From the NCBI GenBank assembly GCA_963978895.1, contig OZ022243.1, forward strand, positions 6,070,182-6,134,181: a DNA stretch of 64,000 nt. The letters run 5' to 3'. Shown piece after piece: positions 1 through 10,979 of the stretch (the first letter of the stretch is position 1; each line of letters begins with the position of its first letter). The position numbers and the translations under genes are program-made. Origin of the DNA: Erpobdella octoculata. Lineage: Eukaryota > Annelida > Clitellata > Hirudinida > Erpobdellidae. The notes below the pieces were generated by a model. The model had not been told where the DNA came from. It did not search any database and worked only from the letters and a program-made list of their open reading frames with translations.

Positions 1-50
1 TTAAAAGTTATAACGTGAATATATTTAAAAAAAATGTTTTTGCTAATCAC

Positions 51-2356
51 CATAGGAATGAAAGCTGATGATTTCCAAAATAGAAGATCCTTGAGACAGG
101 AAAACATCTTGAATGGCTTTGATTTCTGGTTCAGAAGCAGGAGAAGGTCCATGATAAGTTGAAGCACACGATTGAGAACTTGCACCTATGGCTGTAATTT
201 TAAGTCGTTATATTTTCTAATTTTATCAAGTTTTAATTTTTGCATAATCTTGTATATTACAGGAAACTTGACAATCTACAAACCTCCCCAGGCGTGGTCG
301 GCGTTTCTGTTCAAGTCAACTCCGTAGCATTTTGTTGAACTGTCATAACTTCGGTTCTTTCGCCACAAACGATTCTTGAATAAGTTTCGTAAAAAAATAA
401 TAATTGAACTCAATAATGTTTGAAGTTTTTAAAGATTCAAAACTTTGGTTTTTTAATATATTAAATAAAATTTTTTTTAAAATACGAATTTAAACTCTCA
501 TTACAAACCAAAGGAGTCCACGTAAACTCATATCCATCAGGATTCACAACTGGAACAAAATGCCAATCGTAGCCATCCAACATGTTTGTAACGTCACTCG
601 AACTTCCATAATTGTCAACGACCTTTTAAATAGATATTATTAATTTCAAAGTTATAATGATTGTTTTTTATTTAGAATTTCTAAAAAATATTCATTTTCA
701 TAGACAAACATTTTTGATGATTTTGAGGATCGTTGCAGTCGTCAGCCATTCTCTAGCGTGCGTCGTTGCATCTAACCAAATTATTTTTCTGCCTGTTTGC
801 TTCTTACTTATCTGTTTGTAATTCATTAATAATATTGTGATGTTTTAAAAAGAATATTTTTCAATTTAATAATTACAATTTAATTTAAAAAGCTTTTAAG
901 TATTGATTAAATAATTGAATAAATAAGTTAATAAGTAAGTAAGTAAATTTTTATCACTGTCTGAAAAAAATATACCGTTAATCTTTTTATTGGTCTTTTC
1001 TCAACTGATTTTCCAAGAACGTCGACTGAACACTCGAACCCTGATACACATTTTGCAGCGAGAACGTCCAATTCTTTGTAAATCTTTGTGAATTTTAATA
1101 ATTTTTATATAAAATAATTTAATTTTTTTAAATTAATTAAACAAAAAATAAAATCATAATGTCTGACTTCCTCCAATCTGTTAAAATCGTCGTATTTGAA
1201 TGCCGATGTTTTTGTAGCAAGACGACGTGCTTCTTCGTCGATTACGCTTAATTTAAAAATAAAATTTATTTCATTTGTTGTCGAACTGAAATAATCTATT
1301 CAATAACTACCTCTTTTTGAGATTTTAAATCTAAATTAATTAAAAATAAAAAATAATTTACTTTTGTATGTTTGAGTTGGCCACGATAAAATCAATTTTA
1401 AAGACTTTCATGAGTTCCTTGAAGAATTGAGCGACAGCAGGCGGTACAAGAATGTCATATTGGTTATCCGATGTTCGCCAGAAGTCTAACTGTTTTGTTG
1501 TGTCACAAACATCAAAAACAAAAAATTTCATTTGATAATGTATTTTATAAAATGTCAACTCTTGCATGTACATTTAAAAATGTCAACTCTTTAATATACG
1601 TTTATAAAATGTCAACCATCATATGTACTATTGTGAAATGTCAATCTTTACATGTACATTTATAGAATGTCACCACTGACATGTGTACATGTACAATAAT
1701 GTACATGTATATTTATAAAATTTCAACACTGACATGTACATTAGTAAAATTTAAATAATTATTTTAGCAATTATACATTTTTTGACCATCTAATTTTACA
1801 TCTATGTTTTTAAGAAAATATGTCCACCTACCTCTACATTTTCTCGAAGTTTATTGAGTATTTGTTTCTGTTGCTCTGTTTTTGGAGAAGCGATGAGAAG
1901 TTGATGCCTTCAGGATAGATAATTAATATTTTAGTTCAAATTATACATTACAATGTTATATCATATTATAAAACATGGTAACACGATGAATAAGTTTAAT
2001 TACAATTTTTTATTCTGTAATATAACTGCATAATAATTAGAATTAGTTTTATGTATCTGTTTTATCATAGTAAAATTTTATTTAACTGAAACTCAAATGT
2101 GAGCCATTCTCTGAAAATTTATGTATTTCTCTTATAGCCTGAAAACATGTGCACTTTCCTAATAGGTTCATTATTTGATTTTAAAATAAAAACTTAACAC
2201 ATCACTAAAATTTAAAATCAAACAACTATATTGTCATTCGCCCGATTTTATGAGCACATTAAAAACGAGAAACACATCCCAACTCTTCAAATCTCACCCG
2301 TCGTAAGCGTAGGCCGCACAGAAGCAAACAGCAAGTAGAAGTAACGTCAGCTTCAT
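51..2356 (-). CDS. M14A zinc carboxypeptidase (procarboxypeptidase A/B-like), N-terminal nine exons, runs off left edge
   Basis: Secreted zinc exopeptidase that would remove C-terminal residues after its propeptide is cleaved. Exons on the minus strand are 2298-2356, 1832-1907, 1362-1489, 1168-1246, 976-1083, 710-802, 509-622, 284-374 and 51-191. All have GT..AG borders and the reading phases match, giving about 296 codons. The first exon is a signal peptide (MKLTLLLLAVCFCAAYA). The next exons match the M14 propeptide (HQLLIASPKTE, LDFWR, VPP). The catalytic domain shows the HAREW motif, which gives the first two zinc ligands His and Glu, then PVVNPDGYEFTW, LWRKNR, GVDLNRN, and ISFHSYG with the third zinc ligand His. 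The last exon ends in a GTGATT donor at 49-50, so the catalytic Glu and substrate-pocket residues lie outside the window and A versus B specificity cannot be called. Family identity is secure. Exon ends are by eye. Confidence 0.93.
1555..1745. repeat. Degenerate ~35-bp tandem repeat in carboxypeptidase intron
   Basis: About five diverged units built on aaaatgtcaactcttgcatg and tacatttataaaatgtcaac lie in the intron between the second and third coding exons. Units differ by substitutions and small indels, so the array is old. No coding content is seen. Confidence 0.6.
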
Positions 2357-3394
2357 TGTGGTGCAGTCCGTTTTGAAAACAGTTCGTTCTACGTCGAAAT
2401 GTGTCCGTTTTAAGGCAATGCCAAACTGAAATATGAACTTCAGACCTAATCATTAGAAATTTAATTCACGTTTTGTTGGCCCTCAGATAAGAAATTGTTA
2501 TCATTTAGTGCTGGTATCTGAAGCAATTGTTTCGTTATTAAGAATATTGCTTATTTGATAATACTAACTTTTATCGTGATTCAACATACATAATTTCCGC
2601 TGTCCGTCTGTATGTATGTGTCTGTACTTCTGTACGTGTGTTTTTACATCCGTTTGTGTGTTTGTACTTCTGTATGTTTATCTTCTGTGTATAGATTATA
2701 TATATATTGCATGTATGTGTAATATATATTAGAAATTTGCATCAATCTGTAGGTAGCGCTGAAATTCTCACTAGTTAATTTCCGTTTTTTATAGGTTATC
2801 ACTAGTTTTATAATAATTTAGCAATATTTTTTAATTGCCATATTCACTTGAGAGTGCATTTTTGTATTTAAAAGTTTATTCGTTTTTGTATTTAGTTTAT
2901 TTTAGTTCAAATCAAACTATATATTATTTATGTGTGAAATTTTTTGAAAACCGGTCTGTTAAAAATCGAATCATGATTTCAAAAGGATGGAAAAATAAAA
3001 GCGGACATGCCTCCCTGCTGGTTTGCATTAATCATCATCTGAAATGAAGGATCGCCTATCTGGATTTATGAAAAGGAAAAACTAAAACTTGAAAAATGAC
3101 TGAAAATTTTGTTTTACTCATGTCAGCATTTTAACATTAACTGATACCTATACATCTTGTTTTCAAATCATTAGTTTAGTAGGAATTCAAATAATTTTGA
3201 TGGTAAATAAAAATGTAAAGATGATAAATAGTTTTAGTCAGAGAGTATTTTAAAATAGTTATTTATTCTCGGCAAAACGTCCAAAAAAAGCTTTAAACAA
3301 AATACACACTTAATCGCTGTTTTTATCATAAATTAAACTGTTTTGCCAATCTTTCATGTAGTTTCAAACGTTTAACTACTTAATAATTTTTTAT
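2357..3394. other. AT-rich intergenic stretch, no gene seen
   Basis: Upstream of the carboxypeptidase start codon. The first ~100 bases are less AT-rich and probably hold its 5' UTR and promoter, but no clear TATA box could be fixed. The remainder has only short open frames and a TG/TC-rich patch near 2600-2700. Confidence 0.5.
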
Positions 3395-3735
3395 CTGCAC
3401 TGGTGGTGCAGTGTTGATGTGAATGTGCAGTGTAGATGTGAATGTGCTGTAGTGGTGCAATGTAGATGTGAATGTGCAGTGGTGGTGAAGTGTTGATGTG
3501 AATGTGCTGTAGTGGTGCAATGTGGATGTGAATGTGCAGTGGTGGTGCAATGTAAATGTGAATGTACAGTAGTGGTGCAATGTGGACGTGTATATACAGC
3601 GGTGGTGCAATATGGATATAAATATACAATTGTGGCACAATGTGGATATGTATATATAGTTGTGGTGCAATATTGGTATGTATATATAGTTGTGGTGCAA
3701 TATTGGTATGTATATATAGTTGTGGTGCAATATGA
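3395..3735. repeat. ~30-bp minisatellite (tgtggtgcaatattggtatg type)
   Basis: About eleven units of roughly 30 bp. They grade from GC-richer units (gtggtgcaatgtggatgtga) on the left to AT-rich units (tgtggtgcaatattggtatg followed by tatatatagt) on the right. The last two units are identical. Open frames on both strands here only reflect the periodicity (a unit length divisible by three) and are not genes. Confidence 0.85.
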
Positions 3736-3755
3736 TGAAAAGCGTCATTCCATAC

Positions 3756-3881
3756 TCGGTAGCGATGAGACGGGGAAAGCTGTTATCGAGTAGATTGATA
3801 AATGCGTTTTTGTATTCCTTGATGGGCAAAAGTGTTTTGAGTTGCGGCGCCAATTCAGCAAAAGCGTGGGAGAAGGCATAA
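3756..3881 (-). CDS. Candidate isolated coding exon of unknown gene
   Basis: On the minus strand a taaaag acceptor opens a frame reading YAFSHAFAELAPQLKTLLPI and continuing for about 42 codons to a GTATGG donor at 3750-3755. Composition and codon use are more protein-like than the surroundings. No family was recognised and no partner exon was found, so it could be a real exon of an unseen gene or an old gene fragment next to the minisatellite. Confidence 0.3.
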
Positions 3882-4029
3882 CTTTTAACAAAATTCTAAT
3901 TGACTGTTGTCACACACATTTCAAATATATTATTTTTTGGTATTTACCTGAAGAATAAAATACTAATAAAGCATTTAAAACAACAAATAATATTCAGAAA
4001 TTTCAAATAGCTTTGAGATCAAATCATAC

Positions 4030-4370
4030 AAGTGAAAGTTATTTAAAAAAAATTAAAAACATGCTTTATGATAGCTGAAAAATTTCATAGTGACATCGTA
4101 TCGTAAAAATATTACCCCGGTGAATAGCAAACGAAAGATGTTTGTAGTTACTATGACGATGAACATTTTTGTCGGCATTATCATATGCTTCTTTAATTTA
4201 TTTTTTTAATAATTTTTGTTTCTTAGTTTTTTATGGTTATTTTTTTTAAATTAAACATTAAATTTTGTTGAAGTTGGTTTATTTTATAATGATCTCCCGA
4301 TTTTCTATACTTTCGCGCACATCCCATTGACATCCGGACTAGTGAAAGTTAATAAAAGCAGAATACAAAC
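4030..4370. repeat. Dispersed repeat family R1, copy 1
   Basis: Aligns by eye over about 330 bp with 38892-39215. Shared blocks include aagtgaaagtt, gatagctgaaaaatttcat (one base different), agtgacatcg, agatgtttgtagtta, tatgacgatga, taatgatctcccg, and catccca...gacatccg, ending in gttaataaaagca. Copies differ by many small changes. No open frame is shared, so this is probably a nonautonomous element of unknown class. Confidence 0.8.
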
Positions 4371-5624
4371 ATGTACACGCAAGCACAGACACGTAATACA
4401 CAAATACACATACTCGAGCTCACACGTGTACGGACATACACACGCACATTCATTTCCTGTGACTGACAGTTTTCTAAATTGATCCTTCCCGAGATTGATA
4501 CCTTGCAATACGTTTTTTAGCGGTGAAAAGAATTTCACGTCTGTAAGCTGATAATTCAAATGAATGAGCCAACTATCATTAACGAAATCTTCACCATTTA
4601 TAAATGTCTATTTTTTAAATTATTGCAAGAAAAATGTTTTTAAAATAACATTAAACAATTTTATATTAATAAAATACCTCCCAGAAAGCATGAAGTTTGA
4701 GATTTTATTTCTAATTTGTTGTGTTTTCTTTATTCAACCATTCAAATGACCATAATATACACCAATTGTTTTTTGTTTCCATGAGGCACCCTGCAGTTAA
4801 AAAAATCTCATTTACACACAGAAAATTAAGAGCAAAAAGCAGTTATACTGACAAAAATCGTATAATATTATTAATAACAATATTTACTTGATTTGCTAAC
4901 AGACCCTCAAAGCCCAGTAATCACTGTCGCCTGAAGAATGCTCCGATGTTAGAGGTTCAGAAACAAGTTCAACTTTGTTATTTAGCTCAAATGACCATGG
5001 AATCACATTTAAAATGTCTTTTTATAATAAGTATTAAAATACAACATTTCCGATATGCATGTACCCTGTTACGTGGTGCTACAATTGTCACAAACTAATT
5101 TCAGTCATGTTTGATGGGTTATCGCTAGTCGTAACAACATAAATGACGAAAGAGTTGTGTTTTTTTAAACAAAATGTGCTCAAGCTCTTGTTTCAGGGTT
5201 TTTTTGCTGGTAAATAATTGACCGTTATGATGTAATTGTGGTTATGATTATGTGCCAACAATAAAATAAATGATGCTAAAAATTTATCTAAAAATAAATA
5301 AACGTGCTTTAAAATTAATATGGCAAATGAAATTATAAACATTAACTTATCAATTAAATTTAGAGCGTTGTTCAGATGGCTGTTGTTATATTTAGATTAG
5401 GTTTTTCGTATTATACTGTTTTTACTAATTATCCTTGTCTTTTTTTTCTTGACATTGAGACCACGGAAGTTTTTGGCACCACACCCAGGCTTCTTGGTAA
5501 AATGATTACTCTCTTTTTTGCAGGCAAGAAACCATTTTCATGTTTAAAGTCTGGAGTCTTGCACAATCCATTTATGTAAAAATTAAACACAATTTTATAC
5601 ACCTTAACGCCCTCAACTCGATTC
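4371..5624. other. AT-rich intergenic stretch, no gene seen
   Basis: Only short, low-complexity open frames on either strand. No splice-bounded coding-like block was found. Confidence 0.5.
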
Positions 5625-5627
5625 TAC

Positions 5628-5768
5628 ATTCTACATTCTACATCTACAATAACGTCTATATCTACGTTTACGTCTGCGTTTACGTTTAGATCTATTTCTA
5701 TGCCTACACCTACGCATATGCATACGTTTACGTCTACGTCTACGCCTACGCCTACGACTACGTCACGT
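5628..5768. repeat. Degenerate hexanucleotide tract (TACGTY)n
   Basis: Runs of tacgtc, tacgtt, tacgcc and tctaca in register over about 140 bp on the plus strand. Interruptions are frequent, so it is an old short tandem repeat. Confidence 0.7.
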
Positions 5769-6637
5769 CTACCTTTACAATTTGAGCATTTCAAATGCTT
5801 AGAAAGTAGGGAAAGATAACGTAAACTACATGATCACAAAACTCTGTATTTCATGTCCTTCATTGAAGCTTCTAAACTTTCATAAATCTGTAGTTATAAA
5901 AAAATCATTAAGCGGCACTTTGTAATAAAAATTTATTGATAAATTGCATCAGCGGTGTACATTCCTAATTGCGTCTGACAATAAATTTCAAACCCAGACT
6001 GTGACTAAATGTGATGTCATTAAACACATTTTTAAATTGCACAAAGTAATAAAAATTGATTTTTCAATAATTAAAAAAAATTAAATTCTGTTATGATGTG
6101 AACATTTTATATTATTGTTGAATCGTTTTAAAAACTTATTTGTTTAAACTTTAAATAAAAACAAACAGTTGCAGTTTAATTTTTCCGTTCACTGCAAACA
6201 TATTTTTTCACTCGAGAATAGGAGTCGCATTAGAAAAACCTTTGAAACTAACGATTTCGCGGGAAGCATTTTGTCACGTATATTGCAGATATGAAATATT
6301 CATAACTTTCTCTTCTCCTTTTTTTTCTCTTTTGAACACAAAGCGTCTTCCGTATACTCCTGATGTGTTAAATTAATGTTTATGTGTGCCGTGAAGAAAA
6401 AAAACGTTTATGACGAGTTTAACCAAGTAGGTTTTTTTTCTTTTTTCTTTCTGTAATTTAGACATTAAATATGAATTAATTCCAGTAAGTTAAAGAATAA
6501 TTTGATTTTTTCATAATAATTGAAACAGAACAATTAACAAACATTTAGTGATGTTATTAAAAAATAATGGGTACCTACAGACAGGTGTGTGGCAAAAAGA
6601 GCTCATGCTATGTAATAACTACATACTTCCAGTTTAT
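5769..6637. other. AT-rich stretch, no gene seen
   Basis: No open frame of note and no splice-bounded coding block. A few homopolymer-rich runs only. Confidence 0.5.
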
Positions 6638-6645
6638 GAATTACT

Positions 6646-7309
6646 CAGAGCTAGACATTGGTCTATTTTTGGAGACCTAACCCAACCCAGCTTAATTTAG
6701 CACTTTTTTTTAACCCAACTTAAGCCGATCCACACAGTTAAAAAACATTTTTGTACTTAAAATTGTTTTTCAACCCATGCATATGTAAAAAATTGAACCC
6801 AACCCAATCCAACCAGATGCGAATCTAAGAATTAGAAACAAAAATTCATCCACTTTTCGACCATCTAGAGCTCTAACATTTTCAGGAAAGCTTCATTATG
6901 GATGACAATACATGAATTTAACGTTTCCGACCTGAATTAGGCCTTAGATCAATTAAAATTAATAAAATCAAATTAATTCCTGCCATCAAGCGACTGTAAT
7001 AAGTTGTTTATGTATAAGTCGCCAGAGGTCCAAAATAATTAAACAGTACGGATGTTTTTTTATAAGTCGCTAGAGGTCTAAAATAATTAACAAGATTGAG
7101 CGTAATAGTTGTTTTAGATTCAAAAATTTTAGTTCGTTGACTCAGATAATAAAGAGGCAAATAAAAGCATTTTTTAAAATTTATTTTATCTTTACTTGTT
7201 TGTTTGGCGCCCCTGGCCTCGTGGCCCCCTTAGGCTGCAGCCTATGTAGCCTATGCCTAAATCTGCCTCTGGATCCAACCCAGCCTAATTCAACCCTTGT
7301 CCACTTCTG
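6646..7309. mobile_element. Probable nonautonomous hAT element with AACCC-type subterminal repeats
   Basis: The left end reads CAGAGCTAGACATTGGTC. The right end, reversed, reads CAGAAGTGGACAAGGGTTG. These are similar inverted ends starting with CAG, as in hAT elements. Flanks are gaattact (6638-6645) and aaagtact (7310-7317), a possible 8-bp duplication with two mismatches. Subterminal zones hold repeated aacccaaccc-type motifs at both ends. Inside, 7226-7271 ends in ...taaatctgcctctg, which looks like the end of another hAT-type element (CAGAGGCAGATTTAGGC reversed), so the block may be composite. No transposase frame survives. Confidence 0.55.
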
Positions 7310-7915
7310 AAAGTACTGAATTCTTATTACAATTTAATTTACTGATAAATGTAGTTCTAAGAAATTGATTGGATCTGAAACTTTTAAACACTTAAGAAAT
7401 CTGTTTTATAAAAAGGCGTTTAGTCGCAGAAAAGCTATTGTGAAAAATTACAAGTCTTAAATGCCGGTAATAAAATAATGAAACGTGAGTTTAACAAGTA
7501 GAAACCAGATGTTAAATAAAAAATGATGTTAAATGAAAAACTCATAAAATGAAACACAAATCATTTGAAGCAACTGTCATATAAGCAATTTTTTATTCAA
7601 ACATTCTAAAAATATTACAGAATTGCTATATGATTAAAATTTTAAAATATAATTAGAGTTAAAAATTGATTTTTCAAAATGCAAACCTCTATTTGACGAG
7701 TAAAACTAAACAGCTTTGGAGGCATTTAGAAATATTTATTTAATATCATAAGACCAACAGGTTGATATACTAGTTTTGCTGGTTTAGGGAAACTAAGTCT
7801 GAATATATTTGGTAGAATTTATAAAGAAAAAATGAAGACAAATAAATTAACAGCAGATAAAACATGAAATGTTAAAAATCCGGTTTAATATGAAACTTTT
7901 AAACGCAAAAATTAT

Positions 7916-8605
7916 TCGTAATTATGACGTAGTATTTAATTGCTACACTTTAATTATCTTATATGTGTTCAAGTGTTCATTGCCAGTCAGAAAACTTTCC
8001 TTTTAAATAGACGTCTTACATCAGTCATCTTTTTTAAACAGATTTGAAGTTTTGTACCTATATTTAAGAATCTGAAAATGTATTTGATATTTTTTTATTT
8101 ATATTTCACGATTCGCCGCCGGCTTTTCATTTAATCCAACTTTACTTTTTTGAACAACATTTAAATTTTTTTGTATATGTAACTATCTATGTAATTATGC
8201 TTGATATTTTGTTTTTTTTTCATAACATAGATTACTAATTTTTTAAAATAAAGATTTTTTTAGAATGTTTTCAAATTTTAATAAATTGCATCATTATTAA
8301 GAGCGAACCTAAATTTTAAATTCCAGATTGATTGGATGACGGAAAGTTCGTTAATTTTCACATTCAAGGTTTGCAAACAATGAAGCAAGCACACACGACC
8401 GGCAGTTAAATTATTATAAAAGATATAAAATTGAATTTTTAACTTTTAAATATAAAATAATAATATTTGTAAATATGATGTTGTAGTAGTATTTAATTGG
8501 TACGCTTTAATTATCTTGTATGTGTTCAAGTGTTGATCGCAAGTCAGAAAACTCTCCTTTAAAATAGACGTCTTCATAAACCTCTTCATTTCGAACGGAT
8601 TTAAA
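7916..8605. repeat. Diverged direct duplication, two ~135-bp copies
   Basis: 7916-8060 and 8470-8605 align in the same orientation. Shared blocks include tagtatttaattg, ctttaattatctt, tatgtgttcaagtgtt, gtcagaaaact, and atagacgtctt. The ~410 bp between them has no obvious coding content. Either an old tandem duplication or two copies of one repeat. Confidence 0.75.
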
Positions 8606-9240
8606 ATCCCAAAATGTAATTCATACGAACTTTTACTATTTTATACACACTCTTCGATCTACTTTTGCCACATTGTAGATAAATTTGCACAGTTATATAT
8701 TCAACTTTACATTTATATATTTTCAAAATATTTAAGTTTATAAAAAAACTTTAACTTATCAATTAATACTGTACTACATATGTTTAAGGTTTGGTTTTAA
8801 TTAAATCTAAAAGAGTAAAAACACAGCGGATGTTTATTGCATGTATTTGTACATGAACGTAAAAAGGCAATTGCTAAACCAAAAGAGACAGTTTGACAGA
8901 AATAAAGATTCCAGTGACATTATTTATAGGCGGTGTTTACCGAGGAAAGAAAATCCCTGAGACCATATTTTAAATCGCTATTTTATTGCTGAACTTTAAA
9001 ATCTTTGTTACGTAACAGGCAACATTTATACTTGCGTTTCGTAATAAATAGATTTGTTGGTAAGGTCTTTTTATAATTTCCCTTAGCAAAAAAAAACCAA
9101 AATGTCGCCGAATGTGCAAACACGTCGACCAATCATCAGAGCAGCCTTGTTTTCTGAGAATGTGGATAATAGCTGAATGAATCCTATTTCGAGAATCGAA
9201 GATGTATATAATGAAAAAAAGTACATGTTAAGCATGTCGT
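8606..9240. other. AT-rich stretch, no gene seen
   Basis: No supported exon, RNA gene or element seen on either strand. Confidence 0.5.
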
Positions 9241-9600
9241 AATTTTGCGTCATGACATCACGGGTATTGATCGCCACACCTGTACCCGGGATCCTCCCGT
9301 GTCACCTGAAGCAGGTTCTGTCTCGCCACTGTTTACTGCCGCTCCTTGTAAATGTAACGATAGCAGTAGTAGCACTCTCCATAGCTTGCATGTCGTGACG
9401 GGTGATTCTAACAGCCGCGCTGGCATTTCATGGAAGAATTTCACCGTAGCAGACGCTCCGTGTTGTTGTTTACGCTGAAGACGGGGACGAAGTTTGCAAG
9501 CAGCACTTGAGTGTTGTTTGCCGAGACGTACACACAAGTGTACACAAACTGAGCTATACGTAAGTGTGTATATCTTCGGTATGCATCGCCTGCATAATAA
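9241..9600 (+). promoter_or_regulatory. GC-rich segment upstream of the beta-subunit gene, possible distal promoter or 5' UTR exon
   Basis: The composition rises sharply above the AT-rich flanks. The segment starts with a CRE/ATF-like cgtcatgacatcacgg and carries several CG dinucleotides. Open frames exist on both strands but neither resembles a known protein. The position about 0.9-1.2 kb before the ATG at 10475 would suit a promoter or noncoding first exon. This is inferred from composition only. Confidence 0.3.
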
Positions 9601-9649
9601 ATAAGTGCTTCTAACGTATAGTGGCCATTCCTAGGTACGCTCGGTAGGA

Positions 9650-9910
9650 ACCTCTCTCTTTCTGTCTTCCTCCTTACCTCCTTTTCTTTCTATTTTTTCT
9701 CTTTCTTGTTCTTCTTTTTTTCTTTTTCCTTTTTTTTTGTTCTTGTTCTTGTTGTGTTTATTTTTTATTTTTGTACCTTTTTCTCTCTCTCTATCTCGTC
9801 TTCTCTTGATATTTTGATCTCTCCATTTTTCTCTCACTCTTTCTCTCTCTTCTTTTTTCTTCAGTATTTTCTTCTCTTATTTATACTACAATCTCTTCCT
9901 TTCTTTTGTT
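9650..9910. repeat. Pyrimidine-rich low-complexity tract
   Basis: Nearly continuous C/T on the plus strand (ctctctttct, ttcttctttt, ctctctctct). The open frames on both strands (Lys/Arg/Glu-rich or Phe/Ser-rich) only reflect the tract. Confidence 0.8.
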
Positions 9911-10227
9911 CCCGCTTTAATTTACTTTCACTACCCCTGAAAAGACAGGAAGGAAAATATACATGAGACATGTACATAAAATATAAACTTACATTCGTGG
10001 GAACAATTTGTTATTATTCAAAATATAATTCTTGATTTTACCACAATTTCTTACTGTTTTTTTAATAAAAAATTGCGGTAGAAGATATATTTATTTTATA
10101 TATATTACATATAGATATACAATGTGCTTACACGTAGGGAAGAAGAAGATGACGAAGACGAGGAAGGAGCGTGCACTCTGCCGTGCAGCGTTCAAGCTCT
10201 CTCATTTTCTACCACAGCAACTGTTTT

Positions 10228-10400
10228 GTGACGCCCCGCCCTCTCACGTCTTGAGTTGGAGCTTCAAGAAGAAAAAATTTCCACGTCAAGACAAAATATG
10301 AAAAACAACAATGTTTATTCGACGATTGGCAACAAAACTGTTTTTTAAAACTGTCGCTATAAATATTTATTCGCTCATAAATGGCAGCCGCAAATAATAG
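10228..10400 (+). promoter_or_regulatory. Candidate core promoter of the beta-subunit gene
   Basis: A GC box (ccccgccc, about 10235-10242) is followed by a TATA-like ctataaata near 10355. That is about 120 bases before the ATG at 10475, leaving room for a short 5' UTR. A tttcag/gt near 10437 could instead be a 3' splice site of a 5' UTR intron. Confidence 0.35.
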
Positions 10401-10474
10401 TTGATGCTGTCATGTTTTAACGTTTGTATCGTTTCAGGTCAGAACCGCGGCAATCGAGCGGTAGTTATTTTACG

Positions 10475-10907
10475 ATGGCCAGCGCTTGTTCAGTCGCAGT
10501 GGCCATCGACCCAAAAGGAGCTGGTTCTGATTTCCTAAGAACGCCTGCAGCAACCACTTGTATCTTGGTGACAATTTCTTTTGTCTGTACCTGCTTTTTA
10601 GTTGTCTGCGGCGTCATCATCGTCAGAGAGTACTCACTCGCTACGGCTTACGACTCAACTCAGTGTCAACTGAAGAATGTCACCTACCTGCAACGCGACA
10701 TCACGTGCACCTACTGCTCCGGCTTCAAGGACAAGAACAAAGAGAAAGGTTCATCCGCCTGCGTCAACTCCCAATTTCCGTGTGCACGATTAACGGTGAC
10801 CTATGATATAGGAGGTCACGTTAGGGAGGCCCTTCTTCACCCGGATTCTCTACAAGCAACGGGGGAATACGGCCAGGTAATTTATTTCTATTTTGATATA
10901 TATATAT

Positions 10908-10979
<72 letters not shown>

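Noticed and set aside
3395..3735. CRISPR-like array of ~30-bp repeats
   Set aside because: Units are contiguous tandem repeats without spacers, in an animal genome.
9631..9966. Lys/Arg-rich or Phe-rich frames on both strands
   Set aside because: Low-complexity pyrimidine tract with no start context or homology.
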